DNA from: Gallionellaceae bacterium
GTDB lineage: Bacteria; Pseudomonadota; Gammaproteobacteria; Burkholderiales; Thiobacillaceae
Direction of reading: 5' to 3'
NCBI GenBank assembly: GCA_028714735.1
Contig: JAQTLU010000015.1
Span: 1 to 63,846 of the forward strand
Length of the DNA: 63,846 nucleotides
The notes below the pieces were generated by a model that was not told the DNA's origin, did no database searches, and saw only the letters and a list, made by a program, of their open reading frames with translations. Shown one piece after another: positions 51,039-60,527 of the stretch. Each line of letters begins with the position of its first letter. Position 1 is the first letter of the stretch. Position numbers and translations under genes: made by a program.

Positions 51039-52390
51039 GCCGGCCCCAGCGTGGTTGCCGGCAGGGTGCTGCCGGGTACCGGCTGGGCCTGTTGCAGCAC
51101 CGTGCTTTCCAGGCGTTCGAGCAGGGCCATCGACGGATAGCCGTCCGGGGGCAGGCCGACCGCCATCTGGAAGGCGCGTATGGCCGCCCGGGTGCGGCTG
51201 CCGGGTACGCCGTCGGCCGGGCCGGGGGCGTAGCCGAGCGCATCGAGATATAGCTGCAGGGTTTCCATCTGCTCCCGGCTCAGGCGCCGATTGTCGGCCT
51301 GAAGCCCGGTGCTGAGCGGCGCGCCGCCGGCCAGGCGATCAGCCAGATGGCCGACCGCGATGGCATAGTTGACCGAGCGGTTCCAGCGCAGGATGACGCG
51401 AAAGTTGTTGGTGACCAGGAAGGCCGGGCCGTCATAGCCCTGGGGCAGGAGCAGCGAAGCAAGCTGTAAGCCCGTCGGGAGCGCCGTGCCGTCGGCTCGG
51501 AGCAGGCCGAGTTGCGCCCAGCGGTTGAGCGGCTTGTGGCGATCCAGGCCGGCCTGGGCGAGGTCGAGACCGGCTGGCAGGCGGACTTCCATGCCCCATC
51601 CTTCGTCCGCCTGCCAGCCCGATTGCTTGAGATAGTTGGCGGCCGAATACAGGGCGTCCGGCAGCGAGTTGCGCAGGTCGATGCGGCCATCACCGTCGCC
51701 GTCCACGGCATAGGCCAGGTAGGTGGACGGGATGAACTGCATGTGCCCGATCGCTCCGGCCCAGGAGCCGACCAGATCGGCGGCGCCGACCTCGCCGAGG
51801 TCGATGATGCGCAGGGCATCGAGCAACTGCTTGCGGAAGAATTCCGGCCGGCGCGCATCGAAGGCCAGGGTGGCCATGGCCGCGACGACCGGGGTGTCGC
51901 CCAGGTGGCTGCCATAGTTGGTTTCCAGGCCCCAGAAGGCCACCAGATAGCGGGCCGGAATGCCATAACGCCGCTCGACCTCGGCCAGTTGCGCGGCCTG
52001 TTGACCCAGCGCCTCCTTGCCCAGTTCGAGGCGCCGGTCGCTGACCCGCTTGTTCAGGTAGTCCAGAAAGGTATCCAGAAACTCCGGTTGCTTCTGGTCG
52101 CGTTCCAGGACCGTATCCAGGGGCTGCAGGTCGGTCAGGGTGGCATCCAGGGTGGCCTGGGAGATGCCCGCCAGGGAGGCCTCCTTGCGGAAGTCCTCAA
52201 GCCAGGTCTGGAACAGTTTGGCGTTATCGGCGCCGGCAGAGTCGACAGCTACGGCCGCTGGCGTGGCCGCAGTGGGCAGGACAGTCGCCGGATCAGGAGC
52301 AGGCGCGGTGTCCGCGCGGGTATCGAGGACCGTCAGGCACAAAGCCAGCACCGGCCACAAGGCGCAGGGGAGTCGGGTTCGGGACATCAT
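51035..52390 (-). CDS. Lytic murein transglycosylase, MltB family
   Basis: This 451-residue exported protein has an N-terminal signal (CALWPVLALCLTVLDTRA). The catalytic domain contains YLVAFWGLETNYGS, with the catalytic glutamate, and GHMQFIPSTYLAYAVDGDGD. The C-terminal 65 residues are a peptidoglycan-binding domain (LQLYLDALGYAPGPADG). It cleaves murein glycan strands to make anhydromuropeptides. ATG 52390 was chosen; ATG 52387 is adjacent. The zinc-ribbon gene overlaps its end. Confidence 0.92.
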   Translation of the reverse strand: MMSRTRLPCALWPVLALCLTVLDTRADTAPAPDPATVLPTAATPAAVAVDSAGADNAKLFQTWLEDFRKEASLAGISQATLDATLTDLQPLDTVLERDQKQPEFLDTFLDYLNKRVSDRRLELGKEALGQQAAQLAEVERRYGIPARYLVAFWGLETNYGSHLGDTPVVAAMATLAFDARRPEFFRKQLLDALRIIDLGEVGAADLVGSWAGAIGHMQFIPSTYLAYAVDGDGDGRIDLRNSLPDALYSAANYLKQSGWQADEGWGMEVRLPAGLDLAQAGLDRHKPLNRWAQLGLLRADGTALPTGLQLASLLLPQGYDGPAFLVTNNFRVILRWNRSVNYAIAVGHLADRLAGGAPLSTGLQADNRRLSREQMETLQLYLDALGYAPGPADGVPGSRTRAAIRAFQMAVGLPPDGYPSMALLERLESTVLQQAQPVPGSTLPATTLGPA

Positions 52391-52437
52391 GCATTTCAGG
52401 CTAACATAGACCGCAGTCAAGACAACACCCCGGACTC

Positions 52438-53277
52438 ATGGCCCAGCCTGTCATCACGAGCTTTTTCGAACTGCTGGAGCGCTACGACGCCATCCTGCTC
52501 GACGCCTATGGCGTGCTGGTCGACCTGGCCGGCGCCTTGCCGGGCGCGGCGGCCTGGATCGACGAGCTGAACCGGCGTGGCAAACCCTATTGGCTGGCCA
52601 GCAATACCGCCGCCCGCCTGCCCGAATCGGCGGCCCGTCGCTATCAGGGCTTCGGCCTGGCAATTCCGGCCGAGCGCATCCTCAGTTCGGGCATGCTGCT
52701 GCAGTCCTATTTCGCCGACCATGGCCTGGTCGGCAAGCGGATCCGCGTGCTCGGACCGGAAGACAGCCTGCACTATGCGGAGCTGGCCGGCGGCATCGTG
52801 ACCGGGCCGGGCGAGGATTTCGATTGCCTGGTGCTGGCCGACCAGGCCGGCTTTCCCTTCGTCGAGACGGTGGACGAGGTGTTGAGCGCACTGATCGACA
52901 AGTTCGACGCCGGACTCGAGGTGCCGATGATTCTGCCCAACCCGGACCTGATCTATCCCACCGGGCAGGGCTGCGGCATCACTTCGGGGGCCATTGCGGT
53001 CATGCTGGAGGCCGCGCTGCGGCAACGCTACCCTGGCCGGCAGGGTCTCGCCTTCGTCCGCCTGGGCAAGCCGCATCCTGGCCTGTTCGAGGCGGCAGTG
53101 CGCCTGGCCGGCAGCCGTAACGTGGTGATGGTCGGCGACCAGTTGGATACCGATATCGTCGGCGCAGCCCGGTTCGGCATCGACTCGGCCCTGGTGCCGG
53201 GCGTGCTGACCGGGAACCGACGCGCCGTGGATGGCATTGAGCCGACCTATTTGTTGAATCCGCCCGGCCAGCCATAA
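52438..53277 (+). CDS. HAD superfamily (subclass IIA) hydrolase
   Basis: This 279-residue protein has motif I as LLDAYGVLVD, motif II region WLASNTAARLPE, and motif IV VVMVGDQLDTDIVGAARFGI. The capped IIA fold is NagD-like. The second acidic residue of the usual DXD motif is tyrosine here, as in some HAD-IIA subgroups. It probably hydrolyses a small phosphate ester. It runs divergently from MltB with 47 bases between. Confidence 0.88.
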   Translation: MAQPVITSFFELLERYDAILLDAYGVLVDLAGALPGAAAWIDELNRRGKPYWLASNTAARLPESAARRYQGFGLAIPAERILSSGMLLQSYFADHGLVGKRIRVLGPEDSLHYAELAGGIVTGPGEDFDCLVLADQAGFPFVETVDEVLSALIDKFDAGLEVPMILPNPDLIYPTGQGCGITSGAIAVMLEAALRQRYPGRQGLAFVRLGKPHPGLFEAAVRLAGSRNVVMVGDQLDTDIVGAARFGIDSALVPGVLTGNRRAVDGIEPTYLLNPPGQP

Positions 53278-53308
53278 TCGAACTGTAACTTCATGATTGT
53301 TATGTGAT

Positions 53309-53626
53309 ATGCGCTTTCCGAACGACACCATACCGAGCGCTCCTCCGGTCGTCGATGCGACCGAGGTGACTGCCAAGGCCGCGGTCAGCCCGATCCGGCG
53401 GGTGGGCGACGGCATGCGTGGCACATCGACCCAGGTCGGCGGTCATGTGGCTGTCGAGGAAGAGCAGCGGCGCGAATTCTACGAACGCGGGGACAACGAC
53501 CGGCGCATGATGTGCCGCCGCATCTACCACATCCCGGTCATGCTCGATACGCGCAGCGGCCTGGAACGGCGCAAGGAAGCCCGCCGGCCGGACGATCGTT
53601 TGACCCACATCGAGCGGGAGGTCTGA
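53309..53626 (+). CDS. Hypothetical protein
   Basis: This 105-residue protein is polar and proline-rich at the start (MRFPNDTIPSAPPVVDATEV) and contains DNDRRMMCRRIYHIPVMLDT and GLERRKEARRPDD near the end. I do not recognise it. No good Shine-Dalgarno lies before ATG 53309, so the start is uncertain. It is close downstream of the HAD gene. Confidence 0.45.
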   Translation: MRFPNDTIPSAPPVVDATEVTAKAAVSPIRRVGDGMRGTSTQVGGHVAVEEEQRREFYERGDNDRRMMCRRIYHIPVMLDTRSGLERRKEARRPDDRLTHIEREV

Positions 53627-53653
53627 GCCGCCACCCGATGCGCCGGTGTGGAC

Positions 53654-56600
53654 TCAGAACCGGTAATTCACTTCCGCCGTGTACTGGCTGTCCCGGTCCT
53701 CGTTGAACAGGTCGTTGGCGGAAAAGCGCGTCAGCCAGTGCTTGTCGCTGGATTGCCAGAAGATGTCGAGGTCGGCGGAGAGGCCGGCGCTCAACCTGGC
53801 CGTGTTGGCCTCATCGGTGTAGCGGCTGCTGCGGTGGGCCAGCCGGCCGGCCAGGTACCAGCCATCCGGGCGGATCCAGGTCGCGCCCACTGCCACGGTG
53901 TGGCGGGCCAGATAGGGCACCTTGAGGCTGCTGTCTGTCATGTTCTCCGAGTCGGTATAGAGGTATTTCCCCATCAAACCCCACTGCCGGTTCAACATGT
54001 GGTTCACCGCGAAGCCGGCCTGGCGGATGGTGCCGCCGGCATAGTCGGGCGTGTCGTTGAATTCGTACAGGTCTTCCCGCATCAACTGGCCGTAGTCGCG
54101 CGGACGCAGCTTGCCCAAACTTTCCAGGTCGCTGACTGCGAACGGGCGGATGCCGAAGCGGTGGTTGTCGATGTCCTTGTAGTCGAGATAGCCGGTCAGG
54201 AAGGTGCTCGGGGTGGTTTCCCATTCGCCTTGCAGGCGGACCCGGTTGAGTTCGCCGCCGCGCATGACCAGGCGGTCGTCGAGCGGGATGCCGGCGGTGG
54301 CGACCGGGCCGAGCGAGCTCATGCCGGCCGGGCGCAGCCAGTTCTGATAGGCAACGCGCCACCAGGTCCTCTCGTCCGGGTGCCAGACGGCGCCCAGGCG
54401 GGGGCTGATCTGTTCGTTGTCCCGGTTTTCCGAATCCAGTACAGGCGTGCCTGGGCTGCCAAAAAAGTAATCGGTGACCGTGTTGTCGAGGCGACGCTTG
54501 TGCTGCTGATAGACCAGATCGCCTTGCAGGGTGAGGCTGGAGTTGACCGGGAAGGTGTCGGACAGATAGATGTCCCAGGAGTGCTCGCGGATGTTGGTGT
54601 CGGTATGCTGGATCCAGAAATCCGGGAACCCGGAAGAGGCGAATAGATCCGCCAGCAGGCGGCTTTCGGTGTCGCGTTGGCCATAATCGCTGCCCCAACT
54701 GATCTGATGGCCGCCCTGGCTGGCAAAACTGTGGCGGAAGGCGAACTCCGGCAGGGTGACCTTCACCTTCGAGGTGATGGGGTCGCTGCCCAGCGTGCCC
54801 GAGGTGGTTTCGTCGGAATCGAAATGACCGGCCTTGACCCAGATCTGGGAGGTCGGATCGCGCTGGTAGTTGAAGCCGACATCCAGGCGGCGGGTATCCA
54901 GCTTGTCACTGACATCGTAATCGCCAAAGCCGGCCAGGGTGCCCAGCGGCTGGTTGTCCAGCCTCGATGCATCGGCGAACACGAATACGCCGATGTCCTG
55001 CCGGGGTTTGATGCCGAATGCCGCGGTCAGCACGTCGAGGTCGTAAGGACGGTCGAGCAGGTTCCAGTCGACATTTTCATAGGCCAGGTACCAGGCCTTG
55101 GGCTTGTCTTCGGCCCGGTAGCCGCTGAACTGCACCTGCGGGCTGAAGCCGTCGACGCTGTCGGACTTGGTGTAGCGCAACGACAGGTCGAGATTGGTAG
55201 CCGGGGCCTGGATCAGGCTCTTGAACCGGTTGCCGGCGCCGAATACGGTCGGGTCGGCGATCAGGCCCTGGAACAGTTCCGAGTTCTTGGTGTAGAGGCC
55301 CTGGTAGCGGTCGGCCAGGAACAGGTGGCTGCCGGCCCAGAACGGCGAATACGAGGCCTGGGCGTAGGTGCGGGCCCAGTCTTCCATGCCCATGAAGGCG
55401 AAGGACTGGCCCAGGTTGGCGCTGCCCTGCTGGTCGTTGGCGAGCTGGTTGAGCGATTTCAGATAGGGCAGCCGGGCCATGGCCTGGCGTGCGGCATCGA
55501 CCGCATCGGCGGGCTGGAGCAGGTCGGAGGCCATCATGGCGGCCATGAAGTGGGGCAGCGGATCCTTGTCGTCGAGCTGGCCGGCACGGGCCAGTTCCTC
55601 GCGGGCCTGCTTGCGGTCGCCCAACTGCCAGTAGGCCACGGCGGTGTAGACATGGACTCGGGCGTAACGGGGTTCCATGACCCCGGCCTTGAGCAGGTTG
55701 TCGAGTGCCGCCTCGGGATGGCCGCGCTTGATGTCGAGCACGCCAAGGCCGGTGAGGGCGACATAGTCGGCCGGATTGGCGGCCAGCGCGGCCCGGTAGG
55801 CCGACTCGGCGGCCGGCCATTCGGCGGCATTGCTTTCCAGGGTGCCCAGTTCGCCTTGGTAGCCGAGGCCGTTGGGATCGAGCGCCAACGCCTGGTTGAG
55901 GTCGGCGCGCGCCTGCCTGACATACTCGCGTTCGGCCAGGGCGCTGCCGCGACCGAACCAGGCCCGGTCGTCGTCCGGCTTCATGGCGATGGCCAGTTCG
56001 TAGGCGGACAGCGTGGCCGCGGCGTCGCCCTCCCGGCGGGCGATCTCGGCCCGTGCCAGCCAGCCGTCGAAGCTGGTGAGGTCGGCCGCGATGGCGGCAT
56101 CGGCGGCGACCATCGCCGCCGCTGGCTGGTCATTCATGAGCAGGAGCTGCGCCTTGCGCGCCAGCAGGCGGGCATCGTCCGGGAAGCGCTGCAGGCCGGC
56201 CTGGACCTCCGCCAGGGCATGGTCGGAACGGCCTTCGTAGGCAGCGATGTCGGACAGCATCAGCCAGGCGCTGGTGTGGCCGAGGTCGGTGCGTGCGGCG
56301 ATGGCACTTAGCCGGTTGCGTGCCATATCGAGGTCGCCGTCCTGGATTAGTCGGGCGGCATCGGCATAGCCCCACGCTTCGGTCGATTTTGCCGCTTCGG
56401 CTCGTGTCAGGAGATCGGCGGCAGCCTTGCCGTCGCCCTGGCGCAGCTTGCACCAGGCCAGCCCGATGGCAGCGTCGGCATTGTCCGGGCCGGCAGCGGC
56501 AAAGGCCTGCTCGGCCTCGCTCCAGCGTCCCAGATCGGCCAGGATGCGCCCGCGCGCCACCGGGTCGCTGGTTTCGCCAAGGCGCTGGCGCAGGCCGGGC

Positions 56601-57238
56601 AGGCTGTCGCCGTCGAGGGCGACGAAGCGCCAGGGCGCCATCCGGTAGGCGCTGACCCACTGGATGCGGTCCTTGAGATTGCGTACGGTCAGCTTGACCG
56701 GGGCCTTGCCCTGTTCGGCCACGGCCTGTTCGTCGGCCGCCACGTTGAGCTGGCCCTGTTCGTTGCCGAAGGCGATCTGGCCGCTGAATACGGACAAGGT
56801 GGACTTGCCGTCCTCGGCGACGGCCATCTCCCAATCGGTGCCGCGGATGCCGGCAATGGCGGTGGGGGTCTGCCACTCCAGCGATTTCGGCGGCGTCTTG
56901 GATTGCACCCAGGCCCGCCCGGCCATCTGCCGGAACTTGGATTGTCCGGTGCTGCGCGGCGCCGAACCGACGGCGATGATATCGATGACGGTGTTTTCGT
57001 TCATCCGGATCTGGGTGCGGTCGCTGAGCAGCAGCGCCGCGCGGGCATTCTTGCCGGTGCGGATGCTTTGCCCCGGTGTCAGTTTCTGGTTCTGGGCGGC
57101 CCCTTGCCAGGCAGTTGTCGCGCCAGCGCGATATTCCACCTTGCCTTGCAGGTCGAGCAGGGTGGCGGTGCCGGAGGCGGTTTCTGCTCGGGCGGCAAAG
57201 CTGAGCAGGCAAAGCATAAGCAGGGCAAGGTAACGCAT
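53654..57238 (-). CDS. FecR-TPR-outer membrane beta-barrel protein
   Basis: This 1194-residue exported protein joins three parts. Residues 1-18 are a signal peptide. Residues 20-180 are a FecR domain (LTPGQSIRTGKNARAALLLS; TAIAGIRGTDWEMAV). Residues 220-620 are tetratricopeptide units (ALDPNGLGYQGELGTLESNA and others). From 680 a beta-barrel follows with repeated aromatic strands, ending in VNYRF, the usual C-terminal aromatic signal for outer membrane insertion. FecR domains often bind polysaccharide or regulate sigma factors. The gene follows a small secreted protein by 31 bases. ATG 57238 starts the signal peptide. Confidence 0.82.
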   Translation of the reverse strand: MRYLALLMLCLLSFAARAETASGTATLLDLQGKVEYRAGATTAWQGAAQNQKLTPGQSIRTGKNARAALLLSDRTQIRMNENTVIDIIAVGSAPRSTGQSKFRQMAGRAWVQSKTPPKSLEWQTPTAIAGIRGTDWEMAVAEDGKSTLSVFSGQIAFGNEQGQLNVAADEQAVAEQGKAPVKLTVRNLKDRIQWVSAYRMAPWRFVALDGDSLPGLRQRLGETSDPVARGRILADLGRWSEAEQAFAAAGPDNADAAIGLAWCKLRQGDGKAAADLLTRAEAAKSTEAWGYADAARLIQDGDLDMARNRLSAIAARTDLGHTSAWLMLSDIAAYEGRSDHALAEVQAGLQRFPDDARLLARKAQLLLMNDQPAAAMVAADAAIAADLTSFDGWLARAEIARREGDAAATLSAYELAIAMKPDDDRAWFGRGSALAEREYVRQARADLNQALALDPNGLGYQGELGTLESNAAEWPAAESAYRAALAANPADYVALTGLGVLDIKRGHPEAALDNLLKAGVMEPRYARVHVYTAVAYWQLGDRKQAREELARAGQLDDKDPLPHFMAAMMASDLLQPADAVDAARQAMARLPYLKSLNQLANDQQGSANLGQSFAFMGMEDWARTYAQASYSPFWAGSHLFLADRYQGLYTKNSELFQGLIADPTVFGAGNRFKSLIQAPATNLDLSLRYTKSDSVDGFSPQVQFSGYRAEDKPKAWYLAYENVDWNLLDRPYDLDVLTAAFGIKPRQDIGVFVFADASRLDNQPLGTLAGFGDYDVSDKLDTRRLDVGFNYQRDPTSQIWVKAGHFDSDETTSGTLGSDPITSKVKVTLPEFAFRHSFASQGGHQISWGSDYGQRDTESRLLADLFASSGFPDFWIQHTDTNIREHSWDIYLSDTFPVNSSLTLQGDLVYQQHKRRLDNTVTDYFFGSPGTPVLDSENRDNEQISPRLGAVWHPDERTWWRVAYQNWLRPAGMSSLGPVATAGIPLDDRLVMRGGELNRVRLQGEWETTPSTFLTGYLDYKDIDNHRFGIRPFAVSDLESLGKLRPRDYGQLMREDLYEFNDTPDYAGGTIRQAGFAVNHMLNRQWGLMGKYLYTDSENMTDSSLKVPYLARHTVAVGATWIRPDGWYLAGRLAHRSSRYTDEANTARLSAGLSADLDIFWQSSDKHWLTRFSANDLFNEDRDSQYTAEVNYRF

Positions 57239-57269
57239 GGTCGATTCCTGATCCGGGTGACGGGCAAGG

Positions 57270-57716
57270 TCAGCGCATATTGGCGAGCGCAGTCTGGGCA
57301 ACCTGATTTTGCTGGGAAAGCGCGCTTCCCAGTGCGGTGGCCAGTGGACCTGTCGCCTTCCCGCTGAGTGCGCGCAGCATCATCAGGTCCTTGGCCAACT
57401 GATCAACCGCGGGAGTGAGGGTGGCGGCGGGAGTGGCCGGGGTGGCCAGCTTGAGGGACATGAACTTTTCCAAAGACCCGCCGGCCTTGTCCAAGGCTGC
57501 GGTGTATTGTGTGATCAGGGCGGTGTTGGCCGGCGTGTCCTGATAGGGCTTGACCGTAGCCAGGTAGGAGGCCTTGGTCTTGGCCCAGTCCGCCCGTACC
57601 TGGGTGGCGATTTCGGCGGGCGTCGCGGCGACGGCGTTGACGGCCACAGTAGGTACGGCTACGGGCAGGCCCAGCAACAGGGCCAGGGAGAGGGTGAAAG
57701 TCGTCAGGACGCGCAT
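57270..57716 (-). CDS. Small secreted helical protein
   Basis: This 148-residue protein has a signal peptide (MRVLTTFTLSLALLLGLPVA) and an alanine- and threonine-rich helical body (ATQVRADWAKTKASYLATVK; MMLRALSGKATGPLATALG). I do not recognise the family. AAGGAGAT precedes ATG 57716. It is immediately upstream of the FecR-TPR-barrel gene and likely co-transcribed, so it may be a ligand or partner. Confidence 0.65.
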   Translation of the reverse strand: MRVLTTFTLSLALLLGLPVAVPTVAVNAVAATPAEIATQVRADWAKTKASYLATVKPYQDTPANTALITQYTAALDKAGGSLEKFMSLKLATPATPAATLTPAVDQLAKDLMMLRALSGKATGPLATALGSALSQQNQVAQTALANMR

Positions 57717-57802
57717 CGGGTATCTCCTTCTGTTCATGACTGCCCTTCAATAATAAGGGATATCTTGGCATGGGCAGCCGGACATTCGTACTTCGTTCCG
57801 GG

Positions 57803-58498
57803 TTACATGCCACCCAGTTCGCTTTCCTCCAGCCAACGCCAGCCGCCTTCGGGCAGGTCCTCGGGCAGCTTGAGCGGTCCGATGGCGATCCGTTTCAACG
57901 CCTCGACCCGGTTGCCGGCGGCCGCCAGCATACGCTTGACCTGATGGTACTTGCCCTCGGTCAGGCTGAGGTGGATGACCCGTTCGGAAATCCGCGTACA
58001 GGCCGCTGCGGTGATGGCTTCCGGCTCGTCGTGCAGTTGCACGCCGGCCAGCAGGGCGGCGATCTGGCCATCATCGACCGGGTGCTTGGCGGTGACCTCG
58101 TAGACCTTGGCCACCTTGTGTTTGGGCGAGATCAGGCGATGGATGAACTGGCCATCGTCGGATAGCAGCAGCAGGCCGGTGGTGTCCTCGTCGAGGCGGC
58201 CGACCGGCTGGACGTCGCGGTTGCGCAAGGGTTCGGGTAGCAGCGAGAGCACCGAGGGGTGGTGCCTGGGCGCGCGTGAGCACTCGTGCCCGGTCGGCTT
58301 GTTCAGCATCAAATAGGCCTTCTCCCGGTACGGCCAGTCGACGCCGTCGACTTGTAAGACCAGTCCGGCCAGGGTGGATTCGGCGAATGGGTCGAGGAGG
58401 GTTTCACCGCCCACGGCGACCCTCCTCGCACGGACCAGGGCACGACAGGCCTTGCGATTGCCGAAGCCCTGGCTCTGCAGGATGCGCTCCAGCTGCAT
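57803..58498 (-). CDS. RsuA/RluB family pseudouridine synthase
   Basis: This 231-residue enzyme has an N-terminal S4-like domain (MQLERILQSQGFGNRKACRA) and the catalytic motif GRLDEDTTGLLLLSDDG. LTEGKYHQVKRMLAAAGNRV is the conserved C-terminal part. It modifies rRNA uridine, probably 16S position 516 as RsuA or 23S as RluE-type. ATG 58498 overlaps the stop of the kinase gene in ATGA. Confidence 0.9.
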   Translation of the reverse strand: MQLERILQSQGFGNRKACRALVRARRVAVGGETLLDPFAESTLAGLVLQVDGVDWPYREKAYLMLNKPTGHECSRAPRHHPSVLSLLPEPLRNRDVQPVGRLDEDTTGLLLLSDDGQFIHRLISPKHKVAKVYEVTAKHPVDDGQIAALLAGVQLHDEPEAITAAACTRISERVIHLSLTEGKYHQVKRMLAAAGNRVEALKRIAIGPLKLPEDLPEGGWRWLEESELGGM

Positions 58499-59475
58499 CA
58501 GCTTGGCCACAGCGGCTCCTCGTCCATCAGGGCGATCTGCTCGCGCAGTTCCAGGATGCGCTCTTCCCAGTAGCGCGGGCTGTCGAACCAGGGAAAGGCG
58601 GCCGGGAAGGCAGGGTCGTCCCAGCGCCGGGCGATCCAGGCCGAATAGTGGATCAGGCGCAGGGTGCGCAGGGCCTCGATCAGGTGCAGCTGGCGCGGGT
58701 CGAAGTCCATGAAATCCTCGTAGCCGGCCAGCACGTCGGCGAGCTGGCGGATCTGGCTGGCGCGGTCGCCCGAGAGCAGCATCCACAAGTCCTGCACGGC
58801 CGGGCCCATGCGGCTGTCGTCGAAGTCGACGAAGTGGGGGCCGTCGTCGGTCCACAGCACGTTGCCCATGTGGCAGTCGCCGTGCAGGCGGATCGCGGCG
58901 AAATCGCCGGCGCGCTCGAAGGCGTAGCGGACGCCATCCAGCGCCTGGGCGGAGACGCCCTCCCAGACGGACTTGAGTTCCGGCGGCAGCCAGTCGTGTT
59001 CCAGCAGGTACGCGCGCGGCTCGACGCCGAAACTTTCGATGTTGAGTGCCGGCCGATCTTGGAAGGGTTTCAGGGCACCGACGGCGTGGATGCGGCCGAT
59101 GAAGCGGCCCAGCCATTCCAGGGTCTCCGGGTCGGACAGTTCAGGCACCCGGCCGCCCTGGCGCGGGTAGACCGCGAAGCGGAAGCCGGCATGCTCGAAC
59201 AGGGTCTGGCCATTGACGATCAGCGGCGGCACCACCGGGATCTCCCGTGCCGCCAGATCGGCCGTATACGCGTGTTCCTCCAGGATGGCGGCGTCGGACC
59301 AGCGTTCCGGCCGATAGAACTTGGCCACCACCGGCGGCGCCTCGTCCAGCCAGACCTGGTAGACCCGGTTCTCGTAGCTGTTCAGCGCCAGCATCCGGCC
59401 GTCGGCATGCAGGCCCGTGCTTTCGACGGCATCAAGCAGGGTGTCCGGGGTGAGTGCCGCGTAGGGATGCGTCAT
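58498..59475 (-). CDS. srkA: Stress response kinase SrkA-like
   Basis: This 325-residue protein has a kinase-like fold of the YihE/SrkA family. The catalytic region is LHGDCHMGNVLW, with D as the base, and HFVDFDDSRMGP, with the metal-binding D. ATG 59475 (MTHPYAAL) is preferred over a start ten codons upstream. SrkA protects cells under stress in Escherichia coli; role here is inferred. It overlaps the pseudouridine synthase gene. Confidence 0.88.
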   Translation of the reverse strand: MTHPYAALTPDTLLDAVESTGLHADGRMLALNSYENRVYQVWLDEAPPVVAKFYRPERWSDAAILEEHAYTADLAAREIPVVPPLIVNGQTLFEHAGFRFAVYPRQGGRVPELSDPETLEWLGRFIGRIHAVGALKPFQDRPALNIESFGVEPRAYLLEHDWLPPELKSVWEGVSAQALDGVRYAFERAGDFAAIRLHGDCHMGNVLWTDDGPHFVDFDDSRMGPAVQDLWMLLSGDRASQIRQLADVLAGYEDFMDFDPRQLHLIEALRTLRLIHYSAWIARRWDDPAFPAAFPWFDSPRYWEERILELREQIALMDEEPLWPS

Positions 59476-59521
59476 GGCAAATTGGGATAAACTGGGTTCG
59501 ACCATCTTAACCGAGTCACCT

Positions 59522-60163
59522 ATGTCCGATTGTTGCGATCACGATTGTCAACCGCCTTACCGGCCCGGTCATCTGGGTATTCCCCAGGTAAGCCGGTTCG
59601 ATCCCGATGCCTTCGAGCGGGCGGTGACCGACCTGTTGCGGGCCTGCGGCATCGAGCCGGACTCCAGCCATACCGGCCGCACCGCGGCCAGGGTGCGCGA
59701 GCTGTGGCAGCGTCGCCTGCTGGGCGGCTACCAGATGGACCCCGGCGAGGCCCTGGGCGACGGTTTCGAGGACAGCCGCGACGACATGGTGGTGGTGCGC
59801 GGCATTGCCATCCATGGTGTCTGTCCGCATCATCTGGTGCCCTTCCGCGGCGTCGCGCACGTCGCCTATATCCCGGGCGGCCGCCTGCACGGCTTCGGCC
59901 GTATCGCCCGGATGGTCGATGCCATCGGCCACCGCTTCACCTATCAGGAATGGATGACCCGCGACATCGCCGAGGCGCTGATCGCGCACGGCCACGCCAA
60001 GGGCGCCGCCTGCGTGATCGAGGCCGAGCAGCTATGCCTGTTGCTGGGCGAAGACCGGCGTGGCGACGAACGGGTGGTGACCCAGGCCTTTTCAGGTTGT
60101 TTCCGCGACGACGCGCAATCGCGCAACGAGTTCCTGCGCGCTATCACCGGGCAGATGCCCTGA
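59522..60163 (+). CDS. GTP cyclohydrolase I family protein
   Basis: This 213-residue protein has the zinc and active-site region GVCPHHLVPFRG, with C and H ligands, and a later C in EAEQLCLLLGEDRRG. VTQAFSGCF is the C-terminal part. FolE makes dihydroneopterin triphosphate from GTP for folate. The motif RGV of classical FolE is RRGD here, and the N-terminus is cysteine-rich (CCDHDC), so it may be a divergent type. ATG 59522 gives a compact start. The small acidic gene follows after 19 bases. Confidence 0.82.
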   Translation: MSDCCDHDCQPPYRPGHLGIPQVSRFDPDAFERAVTDLLRACGIEPDSSHTGRTAARVRELWQRRLLGGYQMDPGEALGDGFEDSRDDMVVVRGIAIHGVCPHHLVPFRGVAHVAYIPGGRLHGFGRIARMVDAIGHRFTYQEWMTRDIAEALIAHGHAKGAACVIEAEQLCLLLGEDRRGDERVVTQAFSGCFRDDAQSRNEFLRAITGQMP

Positions 60164-60182
60164 CATTCAAAAGGAGCCGAGC

Positions 60183-60464
60183 ATGAGCAAGATCATCCCC
60201 GAGTCACCGGCGAACTACGACAAGACACGCATAGTCGAGCGCCCGGATGGCTTCTACTGGACCGATGCCGAGACCGGCGAGGCCTACGGTCCCTTCACGA
60301 CCCTGGCCGAGGCCGTAGAGAATATGGAATACCAGGACGACAGCGACTATGAGCCGGCGGAAAGCCTGGAGGAGGCCGAAGACGAACTCGGCATCACCGG
60401 CTGGGTCGACCCGGATACCGGCGAGCTGGCCGAGGATAACGTCACCCATATCGAGGACCACTGA
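60183..60464 (+). CDS. Small acidic conserved protein
   Basis: This 93-residue protein is strongly acidic. It has a beta-like start (IVERPDGFYWTDAETGEAYG) and a helix (LAEAVENMEYQDDSD), then TGWVDPDTGELAED. AAAGGAG precedes ATG 60183. It probably belongs with the GTP cyclohydrolase gene upstream. Function is unknown. Confidence 0.65.
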   Translation: MSKIIPESPANYDKTRIVERPDGFYWTDAETGEAYGPFTTLAEAVENMEYQDDSDYEPAESLEEAEDELGITGWVDPDTGELAEDNVTHIEDH

Positions 60465-60527
60465 ATCCACTGGATCACCGGTATGTCCGGCCGCTGATCT
60501 GTCTGAGAGTGCCGGAAAGTGGTTGCG

